64,000 nt of DNA from Anaeramoeba flamelloides (Eukaryota; Metamonada; Anaeramoebidae): NCBI GenBank assembly GCA_027625915.1, contig JANTQA010000048.1, positions 5,853,001 to 5,917,000 on the forward strand. Direction: 5' to 3'. A program made the translations under genes and the position numbers. The notes under the pieces were generated by a model that saw only the letters and a program-made list of their open reading frames with translations, ran no database searches and had not been told where the DNA came from. The first letter of the stretch is position 1. Every line of letters starts with the position of its first letter. Shown here in pieces: positions 46,481-59,774 of the stretch.

Positions 46481-49400
46481 ATGCACAAATCACCAACTGA
46501 CGAACTTTTTATTAAAGAGATCTATAATTTTGAAGAAATAAAAATGAAGAAACCGCACAAAAGCCAACGAGGTATTTGGAAAAAAAAAATTGATTTTGTT
46601 AAAGAACTGGAAAGCAGACACCCTAAAAAAAGACAAAAAAGTTCACTCGTTCCTTTCACCGGAATAAGGGTTTGAATTTCAATTTGATCCTTCAGCAAAC
46701 AATTTCTCAATTCTCTTTAATTGTTTTTTAATTTTGTTTTTGTATTTTTTTTTTTTTTTTTTTGTTTTATTCTTCTTTTGAAATTATCGTTTCTGAAAAA
46801 ACGATCTTCAAAGAATCTAGGTGCAACGTGCTACATGAATGTCTTAGTCCAAAGTTTGTTTTCGATAACTTCTTTTAGAAAAGGGGTATATGATCTTGAG
46901 CTTTATGAAAACAACCAGGACTGTCTCCAAGGGCAACTACAGAAACTCTTTACCATGCTCCAATATTCCAATTTAAAAGCAATTGATCTTACAAATTTCA
47001 TTAATTTTATGAAAATTGAATCTCATGTGCACCAGGATCTTGAAGAGTAAGTGAATTTAATTTCTTTTAGCGCCCAATTTATAAATAGTCTTTGAAGATT
47101 AAATTTCGTTATTAAACCAACAAAAATAGCCTACTGATGTTTGTATAAGAAATGGGAAAAATTTCAACTTGAGTTTCCTGATTTTTCTTTATTAAATAGA
47201 GGTTTCAAACACACAAGTAGGTTGTAATTCGAGGTTTCGATCTCCGTTTGAAAATGGAAAAGGAAAATGAAGTGAAAAGTTTTACCCATTTATTAGCAAA
47301 ATACCAGTATTCTTTTGACTCAGTCTATTACTTTAATATTAACTTTAGCCAATATGGTGATTTTTAGATCTTTTAAATTAAGCCAAAATAGATGTAAAAA
47401 TAAAGGATTCGTTCCTAAATAAAAATAATTCTTTATTTTTTTGAAAGTTCAGATAAATTTTTGAAAAAAAAAAAAGTAAAACAGGAAAAAATTTCAACAG
47501 GATTTTTAATTGGAAACCTTAATAGAATGAAAACTAAGATCAATTAGTAAAAGAAAAAATAAATGATTACAGATAAAACGGGGCATTAAACACAATAGCA
47601 TTATTTTAAATGCTATCTTTTAGTAATTGTTTTTTATTTGATTGATCTGTTATTGAAAATTTGTTGAAAAAATTTAACTGTATTTGAGATCTCTCAAACC
47701 ACTCTTCAGGATTTCGGTAATAAAGGAGATTTAATTTGTATTTATTGGGTTGATTGAAAATAATATAATGGATTAGTATTAGAAGTTTATTTATTTCAAT
47801 TTTTACTAGATCATACTTTTCATTATTTGCAAGGTTTAGAATTTAAAATCATGTTGAAATTTTTCTCAAATTTTACTTTTTTTTCCTAATGGCGAACTCT
47901 TTTTCAATATTACAACCCCTTTAAAAATGAAAAAACGCTATATTTTTCAAAAATTATTTCTTTAGTCATGCTTTTAAAAATGAACAAATGGTTTATCTTG
48001 AATATGATTACAGCCATTCCAACCCTACCGTAAAAATTTATAAGACAATAGAAATTGGTTTTTTCTTCAAAAATCGTCTTTTAACAATTAGAAAATTCAA
48101 ATTCTACCGTACCATAAGATACAATTTTCAATTTCTATTGTATCATAATATAAATTTTTTTTTTCCAATCAAACAATAATTAAAAAGGAACAGAAATCAC
48201 AGAAATCACAGAAATCACATAAACCTGAAAGTATTTTTCGTGCATTGCTTTTAAATTAAATAAACCTGAGATTTTTGCAATTTTGAAAATTGAAGATCCC
48301 GTTAATTTAAGTTTTTTTATCACATTGTTTGTCTGTTTCCTAAAATCAAAAATAGTTAAACATGGATAAATTTTTTTTAATCCTGTATATAAAATTTTAC
48401 GGTTTATTATAAACTTTCATAACAATTTAGGGATTGTCATAAATGTTAAAATTTTAAAATAGAAAATCAATTTCGATGTTTTCTTATAAATTTTCATGGT
48501 ATGGTTGGGACGGCTGTATCTCTTTTTTGATAATGAATAATTCATTTTATCTTTTTAAAAAAAATTATTAAATAAAATTGTAAAACTTTTGGAAGAACAT
48601 TTCTCATATTATTACTGTGTAATTTTTTTTGGGAATTTAATTTATTATATTCAATTTGATATCACGTACTCTATTTTTTAAAAGACTGGCATTGAAGCAA
48701 TTATGAATTTTTGGGATTAAAAACAAATTCCGTATTTTTTAAGATGAGTTTTCTTAAGATTTATCTTTGTTAAACTAACTTTAGTGTAAAATAAACAACC
48801 CCTTTGTATGAAGGGTTTATTCATTTATCATGGATTTTGTTCGAATTCGGATAGTGGTTTACTTTCTCAAAATGATAATGTTAAAATAGACTCATCTTTG
48901 TTGAAAAAATTTAAAGAAAATAAAGGGAAAGATTATCTAGTGATCCTCAATTTTAAAAAATCCAAATAACAAAAAAAAAAATTAATAGGATCTAATAGAT
49001 AAAAAATCCAAAAAACAAAAACAAAAAATTTCAAGATTAAAAATTTATTAGTTTGTCAAAAATAAAAAAAGTTTCACAGGATTTCAAGAATAAAAATTCA
49101 AAAAACACAAAAAAAAATTCTTAGGATCTCAATAACAAAATTCAAATAACCAAAAAAGAGATTAAAAAGATTCTAAATTTCAAAAAATCAAGAAAAAAAA
49201 AATTAGATACACAAGAGTAAATATGAATGTTGTAAAAAATAGAGTTTTTGCAATTTTCGAGATAAATAAAGAGTTAGATTGAATTACCCACAATTTGGTA
49301 ATAGTAAAGCAAACCTCCCGTTTTGATTTTTGATCTCAAAAAGATTTTTAATATGAAATCGTTTGGTAAATACCAATACTTTGTTTGAAAAATGATTTTT

Positions 49401-52400
49401 TTTTAAAGATTCGAAAGATTGATATTTACAAAAATATTTTTTGATTAAAATTATTATTAGTCTATTAAGATAATAACAGAAATTATATTTACTATAACTG
49501 AATTGTAGTTAATTGCATGGATCTCTTTATTTAGAGTAGGGAAAAAAATACCGGACATGAAAAAAATCCCGGACAAGATTTTTAATTGTGAGTATTAGTA
49601 AAATTTTTGTCTAATTTCAATCAAATCCTTATTATAAATAACCAATTTTTTTTATGAGATTAGTAATAAACCTACCTAAAGTCCATCAAAGTAAGGTGTC
49701 TCTAGAATACTCGAGTAATTGTTTGATAGCCTAATGTTGATCAACTTTTTTCAAAAAACAATCGAGTTTTATCGAGGTTTACTAGAGTTTGGAAAATGAT
49801 AATTTTTCTTCTTGTATTTTGATTGATTGAATGGTGTTTTGAACAAGTGTGATTTCATCAATCATCATTCTAATAAGTGGGGGGGGGGGGTTATAATTGA
49901 AAAAGTTCGATTCTTAAAAAAAGGAATTTGATTGTAAATAAATGAAATTACACAATAATTTTACTAATATTAACAATTAAAAATCTTGTCCGGGATTTTT
50001 TTCATGTCCGCTATTTTTTTCACTGCTCTATATCGAAAAGTGTAAAAATTCTATCTTTTACATCATTCATATTTACTCTTGTGTAGAAACTTTCTAAATG
50101 AAAAAAATTCATTAAAAAAAAAGTATCACAGTATCCTCAATTTCAAAAAATCCAAAATTAAACAAAAAAAGCAATAAAGGTTTCACAATTTCGAAAAATA
50201 AATTTTTAGGAAAAAAAAACTCACTTTTTCCTGTTTTATATTTACACAGACTTAAATATCTTCGATTTAGAACAAATCTTTTTTTTTTCAGTACAAACTT
50301 GATCAATTCGATCAAACTCAATTTGTGGTTATTTTATAGCCTTCTATATTTATCAAAAAAAAAAATGATTTTATTATATACTTTCCTATGAAAGTAGATA
50401 GATTTCAAAAATAAAATAAAAAATCCACATAAACTCAAAAATGTTGAAAAGTTACACTTCAAAACTATCATGATTTGTTTCAAAATTTAATGCAAAACCA
50501 ATTTAAATTTGAAAATGACCTCCAAACACTATTACCTTTTTTCGAAAAAAATATCAAGGTTTTTCACTTTTGATTCTTAGAAATCTATCATACAATACCT
50601 GTTGTATTCTTTTTAGCTGGAATTGGTACACTCAACAATAAATATGAAAAAAAAAAACTTTTGATGTTCAAAAAGAAAATTTGTGACTTAAGGAACTTAT
50701 CCCTTAACTAAACCAAACCAAAATTTGAAAGAATTTTTATATTTTTATTTTTTTTTTTATTTCCGAATGGTTTAACAAAAAAATACCCGATTTTATGGCT
50801 TTAATGCCACTTATGAGATCAATCTTCATCTATCGGATAATATATTGGATGAAAAAACAGAAAATACAATTACTTGAATTGTTGTTCACAGCGAGATAAA
50901 CATGATCGCCTTTTTACTTTTTCACTTTATAGAACTTTTCTTTTGATTGATCCACTGATAACCCCCACCTACTATAGCTAAAAATGTACCCTATTGGTTT
51001 AAATAGTCTAAAATAAGCGCTTTATAATTCTACAGGGTTAATCTTGGAACTATCACGTAATCCATAATTATATATTACTTAAATTCTCAATTTTGCTCCA
51101 ATAACTACAGATATTTTATTAAAGGTTTAACATAATATAAGGTATTTCCAAAAAAGTGTTAAATTTTTTTTTAGATTTCATATAATATTTAATCTTTATT
51201 AATGGCTCTATTTGTTACATTGGTAGTATCAAATTAAACGTAATAATAATACTGGTTGAATTAGACATCTATTGTTTTTATTTCAAAATATGTTGATCAC
51301 AATATTCTCAAAAGATGAAAAAAAATATTAGTAGTTTTTTTGGAGAAAACAATGCACAATCATTTTCAATAAAAAACTGGAAATATGGAAAGGGTACAAA
51401 TGATTTACCAAACAATCAAATATAATTATAAATTTTTCATTCTAGGAAAAATTTGCAGAAATTAAAACCCTTTATGAAAACTTTTTTACTGATCAAAAAG
51501 AAAAAAATAATCACTTATTTTCATCCTTAAAAAATATCAGATAAAATCAAGATTAGAAACTTTGATATCTTTTATTTATGTAATGACATACACATGTGAA
51601 CTAAAAAAAAAAATTAGAATTAGTATTAAAAATTAATAAATGATAAATCATAATTTTAGGATATTTAAATACTTTTTAGAATTGGGCTTATAAAGATATT
51701 TTAAAATAATTTACACCTCTTTTTTTTTTTTTGGAAATAGATTTGAAATTTTTTTTTTTTAATTTTTGTTTTTAATAAAAAAAAATGAAAATGAGAAACC
51801 TTTATGATTATCAGAACTTTACTGTTATTGCTTTTTTTGTTGAAAGTTATTATTTTTCGATTAACAAAAATTGTTTAAATCTTAAGCGTTATTTATCTGG
51901 TTGGAATTTCTTTCATTTATTTTACAGACGTTCCTCGAATTAAGTTTTTTAATTGTTTATTTTTACATTACTATTTTTTTTAAAAAATACTAATTATTTA
52001 AAAAATAATGAAACTAAACCCCATTCCAAAAATTTGGACTCACCCAAAATCAAAAATAGGCAAAAAAAAAACACAATTTATTGTATTTTTACAAACCTAA
52101 TATAAAGCCGGATACAAGTTATTCAATATTAATGTTTTTATAAGTAATCATTTTCATTCAAAGAAAAGAAAAAAAATATAAAACGAAAAAATAAAAATCG
52201 GTGTTTCCAATAATAATGAAACGAGTTGAACAAAAAATTTGAATTGATAAATTTGTTGAAATTTCACCAACAATTGTTGATCCATCAAATGATAAGATAC
52301 CATCTACCAATTGTATTTGGTTTTTCCATTAAACAAATTCAACACTAACCTTCAATCAATCATTGAAAAAAATTTTCCAGATCTAAAGAAACAGATTACG

Positions 52401-55400
52401 TAACTGTAAAAAAAGGAAATTAAAACAAAACAAAAAACGAGAAAAGACAAAAAATGAAATCGTTTGTAAAATCAAAATTATTTCCAAATTTAATATAAAG
52501 TATAGTATTTTTATTCTTTCAACTTTTTAAACTGTGTCCAAATTTTTGGAATTTAGTTTAGTTTAGATCATGAAAGTAAAAAGAAAATTATCAACATCTA
52601 ATTTTAGTGTTATTTTGGTTGTTAAGCTTTAATTTGAAAGAAAAAAAATAGATAAAAAAAAATTAAAAAATGAAAACAATTAACCAAGATTTTTTACAAA
52701 ACACCAACTTGAGTCATAACATTCTTAAAAAAAAAAAAAAGCGAATTTTTCATTTTTGTATGTGCTCCTTTGAGTGAAATGGAGTTTATTTTGATAAATA
52801 AAAAGATTAGCTTTTCAACATTTTTTGAAATAGGATTTATTAAAAAAAAAAAAAATTGTTGATTTCTTTAAAAAAAATTTGTATTTTCATTTAATGTATT
52901 TTATTTGACTGATTTTACTGTGTTTTTTTCATTTTGGTATAATCAGTTTTTATTGTTCATTTATTCAAGGATGTAATAAATTCGAAAAAAGTTTAATTAA
53001 TTATTATTATTGTATTTTTTTTTTTTCTTCAAACTTTCTATCTTTAAAACAAAATTATCTTAATAATATTTATAAAAGATTTTTTGAATTATTTCTTGAA
53101 GCGTTAAAATTTGATTCAACTGGGAAATATTTAAAAAAGTCACAAGAATTAATTAAAAATTTTTTTCAAGGTACCTTTTCATATGAGACACATTGCTTAA
53201 ATTGCCAAAATAAAACACACACTCATTCGGATTTTAAAAAAATACAATTTTCAATTGAAAAAAATAAAAAACTTGTTGATTGTTGGAAAAATTATTTTCT
53301 AGCTGAAGAAATGAAAAATGAAAATCAATATTATTGTTCTAATTGCAATCAAAAAACAAATGCAATCCGAAAAACTAGAATAAAAAAATTGCCAAAGGTG
53401 ATTTATTTGCATTTGATCAGGTATAAATATGATTTAAAAAGTCAAAGAAGAATCAAATTGGGGCGGCCTGTATCATTTCCTAATTCTCTATATTTTAAAA
53501 AAAATAATTCACATCAAGAATTAAATATTCAAAAAAATGAAAATATGAAAGAGATGAATATCAATTTAGATGAAGACGTGTATTATGAATTGGTAAGCGA
53601 TCTCGATCTTGATCAAGAAAAGGAAGCGGTTGATTGCAAATATGATTTAACTGGTGTTCTGCACCATAGAGGTAAAGCGGCTCATTTTGGGCATTTTTTT
53701 GTTCATCTAGCTGATGAAAAAACTGGGGAATGGTGGTGCTTTAATGATGAAAATGTTTCAAAATTAAAAATAAATAATAAAAGGGGGAAGAGAAATGGGA
53801 AAGGGGAAGAAAAAGAAAAAGAAAAGAAAAATGGAATTATTTCCAAAAATAAATTAGAAAACGATGAAATTATTCACATTGATATTGAAAAAGATGAAAA
53901 TGAAGAATTGGTAAAAGAAGTAAAAAAAAAAGAAATGGAAAATGGGAATGGAAATGAAAATGGAAATGGGAATGAAAATGGGAATGAAAATGGAAATGAA
54001 AATGGAAATGAAAATGGAAATGAAAATGGAAATGGAAATGGAAATGGAAATGGAAATGGAAATGGAAATAGAAATGAAAATGAAAAAATCAATATCGATT
54101 TAGAAAATGATAATGAAAATGAAAATTATTTGAATACAAAAGATGGTGAAGATGAAAGGGGGCAAGTGGGCAAAAATGAAAATAAAAGAAGAGCTTTAAA
54201 AAGACAATTACGTGGATCGTCAACTGCTTATCTTTTACAATACACTTTAAGAGATTTAGAAATTTCTGAAGCAAAGCCACCGGAAATTTTATTAAATAAT
54301 ATTAATCAAACAAATATTAATAATATCAAAACTATTGAAAATTATGAAAAGGTTTTGAATGATAAAAGGGGGAAAATTGAAAGTAGGAAATTGTTTATTG
54401 ATAAAATATTATCAATAATATTAAATTCTAATAAAAAATCAAATAACAATAATAATAAGAACAATACTAAGACTAAAAAAAATCAAAATAAAATATTAAA
54501 ATCACTAAATAATAATATCGAGGAAAAGGATTCTAATAGCAATTCTGGTTTTAATAATATTAGAAATGAAATAAAAAATGAAAAAAAAGAAAATCAAAAT
54601 TTCAAAAGGTATTATTGGATAAATAAACAATGGTTTGATCAATTTGTGAATGTCATAGACGAAGAAAATATACCAAATCTTAATAACAGTGTATTGTTAT
54701 GTAAACATGAGAAGATGGATTATAAAAAAACCAAGTCTTCTTATTTAATACCCTTGCAAGCATTTGAATTGATTGAAAAAAAATATAACTTTGATAAGAT
54801 ATTAGAATTTAATGATTCGGTTTGTAAGGAATGTTTATTAGAATACCTTCAAAGGGAAAACCAAAGATATTTACAGGTCCAGGATAGAGAAAGGCTCAAA
54901 AAGAAACTTGCTGAGGCAAAGACCATTAAGCCAGAAAAAACAGAAGACTTTTATTATATATCTGTGGGTTGGCTTTCCAAATGGAAACAAAATTACGAGC
55001 TTGAGACTAATTTTAACCAGGATATCAATGAATCCATTACATGCGAGCATTCAAAATTAACAATAGATGGCCGAAAAAGAACTTTAATACCTAAAAATAT
55101 TTGGGTGCATTTTTATTCCATATATCCCAATTCTAAAACTTTTTGTGGTGATTCTAGTTATTGTAAAATATGTTTCAATCAAAATGAAGAAATTAAAAAC
55201 CAAAAAAAGATTTTGAATAAACAAAAAAAAAATGATTTTGATATCCTTCAACAAATTATCAAAAAAAATGATTTAAAAAAAATTTTTCTAAAGCAGAACA
55301 AAAGTTGGTATCTTTTGCCAACTAGTTGGGTAAACCAAATAAAGGAATATCTTTTTAACAATAAAGATCGCCCAATTTTAAATGATTATTCTGATTTAAT

Positions 55401-57627
55401 TTCAAAGGATAATTATTTTATTTATAATTGTGCCAATTGGAATTTGTTTAATATTAAAATTTATGAATACTTTATTTCTGCTTATAAAAAAAAAAATTAT
55501 AAAAAAATTGAAAAATTGTTTAATTTGAAAAAAAGAATCATTTTAAAAACCAGTTTTGATAAGGATAATAATACAAATAAAAATAATAAAGGTGAGAAAT
55601 TCAAAATGGGAAATAATGTTGAAATCGGGGAGGTAAATATTTCTAAAAAGAGTCAAGAAACCGAAACAAATGAAAGGGGGAAAGAAAGTACATTAAAAGA
55701 TGGCGAAATTATTCACATAAATATTGAAGAGGATGAAAATGAAGAATTGGTAGAAGAAGTAAAAAAAAAAGAAATAGAAAATGGGAATGGAAATGGAAAT
55801 GGAAATGGAAATGAAGGTAAAAATGAAGATGTAAATGGAAAAGAAAATGAAAATGAAAAAATCAATCTCGATTTAGCAAATGATAATGAAAATGGGGGTG
55901 GAAGTGGAAACAATTTCAATGAAAAAGAAGATCAATGCCAAAAAAAACATCAAGATAAGAAAGAAGTGGAAATTGTGGAAATTTTAAGTGGAAATGAAAT
56001 GTGTGTTGACAATGAAAATAAAAAGAAGAAAGAAATTGAAGAAGTAAGCCAAAGCAATCGTGGAAACTTATTAAATGATGAAAATAAAATTGAAAATAAT
56101 GATCAATTGTTAAAAGAATCAATTAATTCATCAGGTTCTGAAATTTCAAGCACATTTAATGATAACCAAAATACTGGGGTTAATGAAATGGAAATGAGGA
56201 TTGTAAAAAAAGATGTGGAAAGGGAAAGTCAAAATAAAAGGAAAAATTATACACACTTTAATCTCATTATTAATAATGAAGAAATATCGTTAAGGATAAA
56301 TCCGCCTTATTGTAATAAATGTACTAATATCGAACTTCATAAAATAACAAATCTATTAACATATCAAAACCAGCCAATTTATATACAAAAACAACCAAGG
56401 AATGCAAGTAGACTTCGAAGTGTAAGGAAATCAACACAAAAAAGGGCAAATTTAAGAAATCAAATTGAAACGAGAATAAATTCTTCAACAAGAATTAATG
56501 AAATAAAAAATTATTTGTTTAATACCTGGGGTATGCTACCAAAAAATCAAACTTTTATATATAATGGATTTATTATTCAAGATAATAATAAATCTTTAAA
56601 GGATTGTTTGGTGTTGCCATATTCTGTAATATATGTTATATACCAGGATAGTTTAAAGGATTCTGTAACCAATAGTTATACATATCCATCAATGCAAAAT
56701 GAAATTAACTTTTCTGCTTTTAAAGGTTCAATATTAACTGGCGTTTCAAGCCCTAAAAAGGGTATTGATTCTAATAGAAGTCTTAATAATATTAATGATG
56801 ACGACGACAACAACAACAACAACGGCGGTGGCGGTAATGTTATTAGTAAGGGCGACAAAAATAATAATAATGGTAAGGTGTGTGTTAGTCTAAAAAACGA
56901 AATCAATAAAGAGCAAGAATTAAAAAATTCAATTGATGAATGGGGTTGTCCATTCTGTACATATATTAATCATAATTGTAGAGTTTGCGAAATGTGTAGA
57001 TATAAAAATGATTCATTATCTGAAACAAATGTCACTTTGCCAGAGAAGAAAAATGATAATAATGATAATATTAATGATAATAATGATCAGGATTCCAAAA
57101 ACGATAAATGGAAATGTAAATTTTGCACTTTACTTAATGACTTTTCAACGGAAAGGTGCCAAGCATGTGGTACAGGTATGGACGATCGGCAAGTTTCACA
57201 ACAAAATTTGAAAAATCGAGTTTTGGTTTTTTCGTCTAGTGACGAAGATTCTGATGTCGACTTTTCCGAAGAAATGACAATCCCTCAATATGAAGATAGC
57301 TCAGATCCGGATTTTAATCCTAATCAAACATACGAATATAGCGATGATGATGATGATGATGATGATGTTAATGGCAATGGTGGTTACTCGTTTAATGATG
57401 ATATTAACAGAATAAAAAATAAGTATCGTAATAAAGAATTCAATTGCCCACATTGTTCGTTAAAACAAAAATTATTAACTAATTTTTGTAAGTGCTGTAA
57501 AAACACTATTTTTGATGATATCAAGGATATTGAAAAATTCTTTTCAAAAAGAAAAAGAAAATTTGTACAAAAAAAAAAAAAACAAAATCCTCATCATCAA
57601 AAAAAAAAAAGACGGACAAATAAATGA
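46481..57627 (+). CDS. USP48: USP48-like ubiquitin-specific protease with C-terminal zinc fingers
   Basis: This cysteine protease removes ubiquitin from substrates. Exons are 46481-46669, 46814-47046 and 53079-57627 (introns 144 bp and 6032 bp; phases 0 and 2), giving 1656 residues. The Cys box NLGATCYMNV has Cys69; VHQDLEEFFELF follows across the second junction. A Zn ribbon is formed by C180/C183 and C227/C230; the His box HFGHFFVH has His346; WWCFNDENV follows. Then come three DUSP-like segments (near 651 YYWINKQWFDQF, 763 FYYISVGWLSKW, 881 SWYLLPTSWVNQ), the first two followed by C-x-H-x-K/L signatures (LCKHEKM, CEHSKL), and a ubiquitin-like domain (about 1271-1335). This order is that of USP48. 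Unlike human USP48, the chain continues with RanBP2-type fingers (about 1427, 1483 and a variant at 1594) and a basic tail. Asn/Gly repeats and Asp runs interrupt the linkers. Human USP48 is ~1035 residues. Confidence 0.93.
47134..47307. mobile_element. CTGGTATTTG-family MITE, intronic
   Basis: The left end CTGATGTTTGTATAAGAAAT matches the reverse complement of the right end (CTGGTATTTTGCTAATAAAT). TA lies on both sides (47132-47133 and 47308-47309). The internal TTCCTGATTTTTCTTT and GAGGTTTCGATCTCCGTTTG blocks resemble the copy at 16329-16504. Confidence 0.55.
47462..47890. mobile_element. TTA-target-family MITE, diverged copy
   Basis: Co-linear with 11444-11844: TTTTTAATTGGAAACCTTAA near the left end, a central TTGTTGAAAAAATTTAACTG then GAGATCTCTCAAACCACTCT, GGTTGATTGAAAATAATATA, and a right end with ATTTTACTTTTTTTTCC. 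The ends have decayed and no duplication is visible. Non-coding. Confidence 0.55.
48000..48520 (-). repeat. Fragment of the 16.7 / 23.8 kb long repeat
   Basis: In the same orientation as copy B (23790-25920). It shares ATTCCAACCCTACC, TTTATAAGACAATAGAAATT, AAATCACATAAACCTGAAAG, TTTTGAAAATTGAAGATCCC, TTGTTTGTCTGTTTCCTAAA and ATAGAAAATCAATTTCGATG with it in order. It lacks the GAGCAGTG MITE. Its ORF at 47988-48179 is not conserved. Confidence 0.6.
49534..50028. mobile_element. GAGCAGTG-family MITE, copy 2
   Basis: TIRs GAGTAGGGAAAAAAATACC (left) and GAGCAGTGAAAAAAATAGC (right, reverse complement), TA on both sides (49532-49533 and 50029-50030). The interior matches copy 1 (24513-25003) in reverse orientation almost base for base, apart from an expanded G-run at 49879-49890. 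High similarity implies recent activity. Confidence 0.8.
52010..52565. mobile_element. TIR element (AAACTAAAC ends)
   Basis: The left end AAACTAAACCCCATTCCAAA with AATTTGGACTCA is matched by the reverse complement of the right end (AAACTAAACTAAATTCCAAA with AATTTGGACACA). About 555 bp, no ORF. Ends resemble 1158-1745. The target duplication could not be fixed. Confidence 0.6.
53860..54120 (+). repeat. Coding minisatellite and first copy of duplicated segment in USP48-like gene
   Basis: It encodes EIIHIDIEKDENEELVKEVK followed by an (Asn-Gly)/(Glu-Asn-Gly-Asn) run and NENEKINIDLENDNENE. The DNA is built of GGAAATGAAAAT and GGAAAT units. Nearly the same peptide order recurs at 55700-55890, so the block was duplicated within the gene. 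Length polymorphism between strains is likely. Confidence 0.85.
55700..55890 (+). repeat. Second copy of the duplicated segment in USP48-like gene
   Basis: It encodes GEIIHINIEEDENEELVEEV, a shorter Asn-Gly run, and NENEKINLDLANDNENG. At the nucleotide level it differs from 53860-54120 by few bases outside the repeat run, pointing to a recent internal duplication or gene conversion. Confidence 0.85.
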
Positions 57628-59774
57628 TTTTTTAATCTCGACAAATATTTTATTGAAAAAAAAAAAAAAAATCTTAATGATTCTCTTTGATTTGTGATGT
57701 GTTAACCAATATGTGTCCGTGTATGTTTATGTTTGTGTGTGTGTTTAAAATTAATTTTAATTGATTTGATCAGAAAAGATCAAAACAGTATTATTTTTTC
57801 ATAAATAAATTATCTTTTCTACATATTTTTTTTGAATTATTCATTAATGATTATTTATTAATAAATAAAAAATTGTCAAATTAATATTTTCCTATTGATA
57901 CTTTTACCGTACATACAAGGAGATAACGCGAATGGATTTACTTGATTTTTAAGTTAAAATGAATTTTATTACACAATTTCTCTTTCTCTATTTATGAAAT
58001 TCGGTTTATAACCGTTTTGAGTGATCAGAATTTTCATTTTATTTTTTACAAAGGATTTACGAGATATTTCTCAAAAATTAAAAATAAATTGTTTAATAAT
58101 CTGTTTAAAAAATTCTTTTTTTAACCCACTTTTAAATATATGTTAATTTTGTGATTTTTATTATACACCTCACAAATTGTGTATGAAAATATTTTAAAAA
58201 TAACTAAAAAAAAAATTAAATTTTAGATTTTTTAAAAAACGATACTAAAACAGTGTATGTGATTTAGAAATGGTGGTGGTAACAATTTCACAGTAAGACT
58301 ATTTGGTAATTTCTTTGTTTGGGATTTTTATTGTTTTAGAAATCATCTCATAATATGTATTTCTAGACATTTTCCTATGTTATTTTTTTCTAGAAAAATC
58401 ACTGATACCTTGATTTCAAAATTATTTTCAATTGAAAAATCAAAAAAAAAAATCAAGAAATAGAAAAATGAAAAAAGATAATGTCTATTGGAAAAATGTT
58501 ACAAAAAATTGGAATTTAAAGTTCAATTCATCTCTATAGTATTCCAAAAAAAAAATATGTGCCAACAATTCAATTAATCCAACAATCTAAAAATGGGTTC
58601 AATTTGTTCGAGAATAACTAGTTGAAGATTATTTTTTGAAGTGAAATAATTTTATGACATCATAAGACTTATAAAATTATAATAACTTTACTAAAATTCA
58701 AAATTTTTTACACAGGTTAAAATCATTAAAAGAATCATAAGACAATTTTATTCAAATTGGCAATAAAAATTTGATTTTTGTCAAAATATGAAAATCATTT
58801 TTTCATCTTTTTATTTATGTTTTTATTTAATTGTTTGAATTAACTAACCTATTTTGTTCGATAAAAAATTTTTTCTGAAGGTTGATATTAGATGGGGGTA
58901 AAGCTCTTTTATCTTGAAGGACTCAACTAAAATAAGTTGATGATATCTAACCTTTTGATCGATCAATAATTGGTAATTGAATTTCAACAAATTTACCAAT
59001 GCATTTTTTTTAGTTTTTCTCACTTCAATAGGTTTTTGGAACAATCTTGATTTATTAGTGTAATAATTATTTTTTTTTATTTTATGAGTAAACTTAATTT
59101 CAAAAATAATGTCAGATTTATCACCAGAAAAAAATTAAACAATTTTTTTTTTTTTTAATAATAAAGTATTTTACTAAAGTGTTTCGAGAGAATAACCAAT
59201 ATAGATTAATAAATACAAATATAGTGTGATCATTTTATTTTTTGAAAAACAAATGAAAATTGAAAATAGTAATAATAAAAAATATTGCTTCTAATTTTGA
59301 AATTTGAATTATGGTAATTGATAAATAAGTGTTAACATTTCAATTAATAAATGGTTCTAATTTGGGTTTTGTTCGAGAAGTTATTAAATATGATTTTTTT
59401 TTTTCAAAAATTGAATTTAGGTGTATTACAACTTTTAAATTACAGTTTAAGTTTCAAATTATCTAAAAATAAAACAAGAGTTCCTTTATTCCCAAGTTTT
59501 GGAATTATATTGGTTCAAGATTTAAGTAGAATTGATTTTAATAAATGTGTGTATCATTGAAAAGGTTGTACAGGAATATCAATATATAGGTATTGTTTTT
59601 TTTTAATTGGATGGGATTTTTAACAAAAAAAAAATGATATTACAATAATCAAATACATATTATGAAAGAATTTTTCAAAGTGGAAAGGGGGTATAAGTAT
59701 ACATTTTCTGAAAAAATATTTTGTTTTCATAATTCAGGATTGGTTTCCAAAAAAAACAAACTATCAAATATACT

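Larger units (their letters stand above)
47047..53078 (+). other. Giant intron 2 of the USP48-like gene
   Basis: The donor GTAAGT at 47047 and acceptor TATAAAAG ending at 53078 restore one Glu codon and the conserved EEFFELFLEAL of the protease domain. This 6.03-kb intron is packed with TIR elements: 47134-47307, 47462-47890, a repeat fragment at 48000-48520, 49534-50028 and 52010-52565. The remainder (about 50100-52000 and 52570-53078) is AT-rich with no recognisable gene. Confidence 0.88.

Noticed and set aside
53930-54080. Regular 12-bp repeats considered as a CRISPR-like array
   Set aside because: Units are in frame, code for Asn-Gly-Glu repeats and have no spacers; the genome is eukaryotic.
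53874-54092. Minus-strand Phe/Pro/Ser ORF opposite the Asn-Gly repeat
   Set aside because: Complement of a low-complexity coding repeat; no independent evidence.
59351-59560. ORF with a faint likeness to a RasGEF C-terminus (VPLFPSFGIILVQDLSRIDF)
   Set aside because: A single short match, no catalytic-core exons found upstream, composition like random AT-rich DNA.
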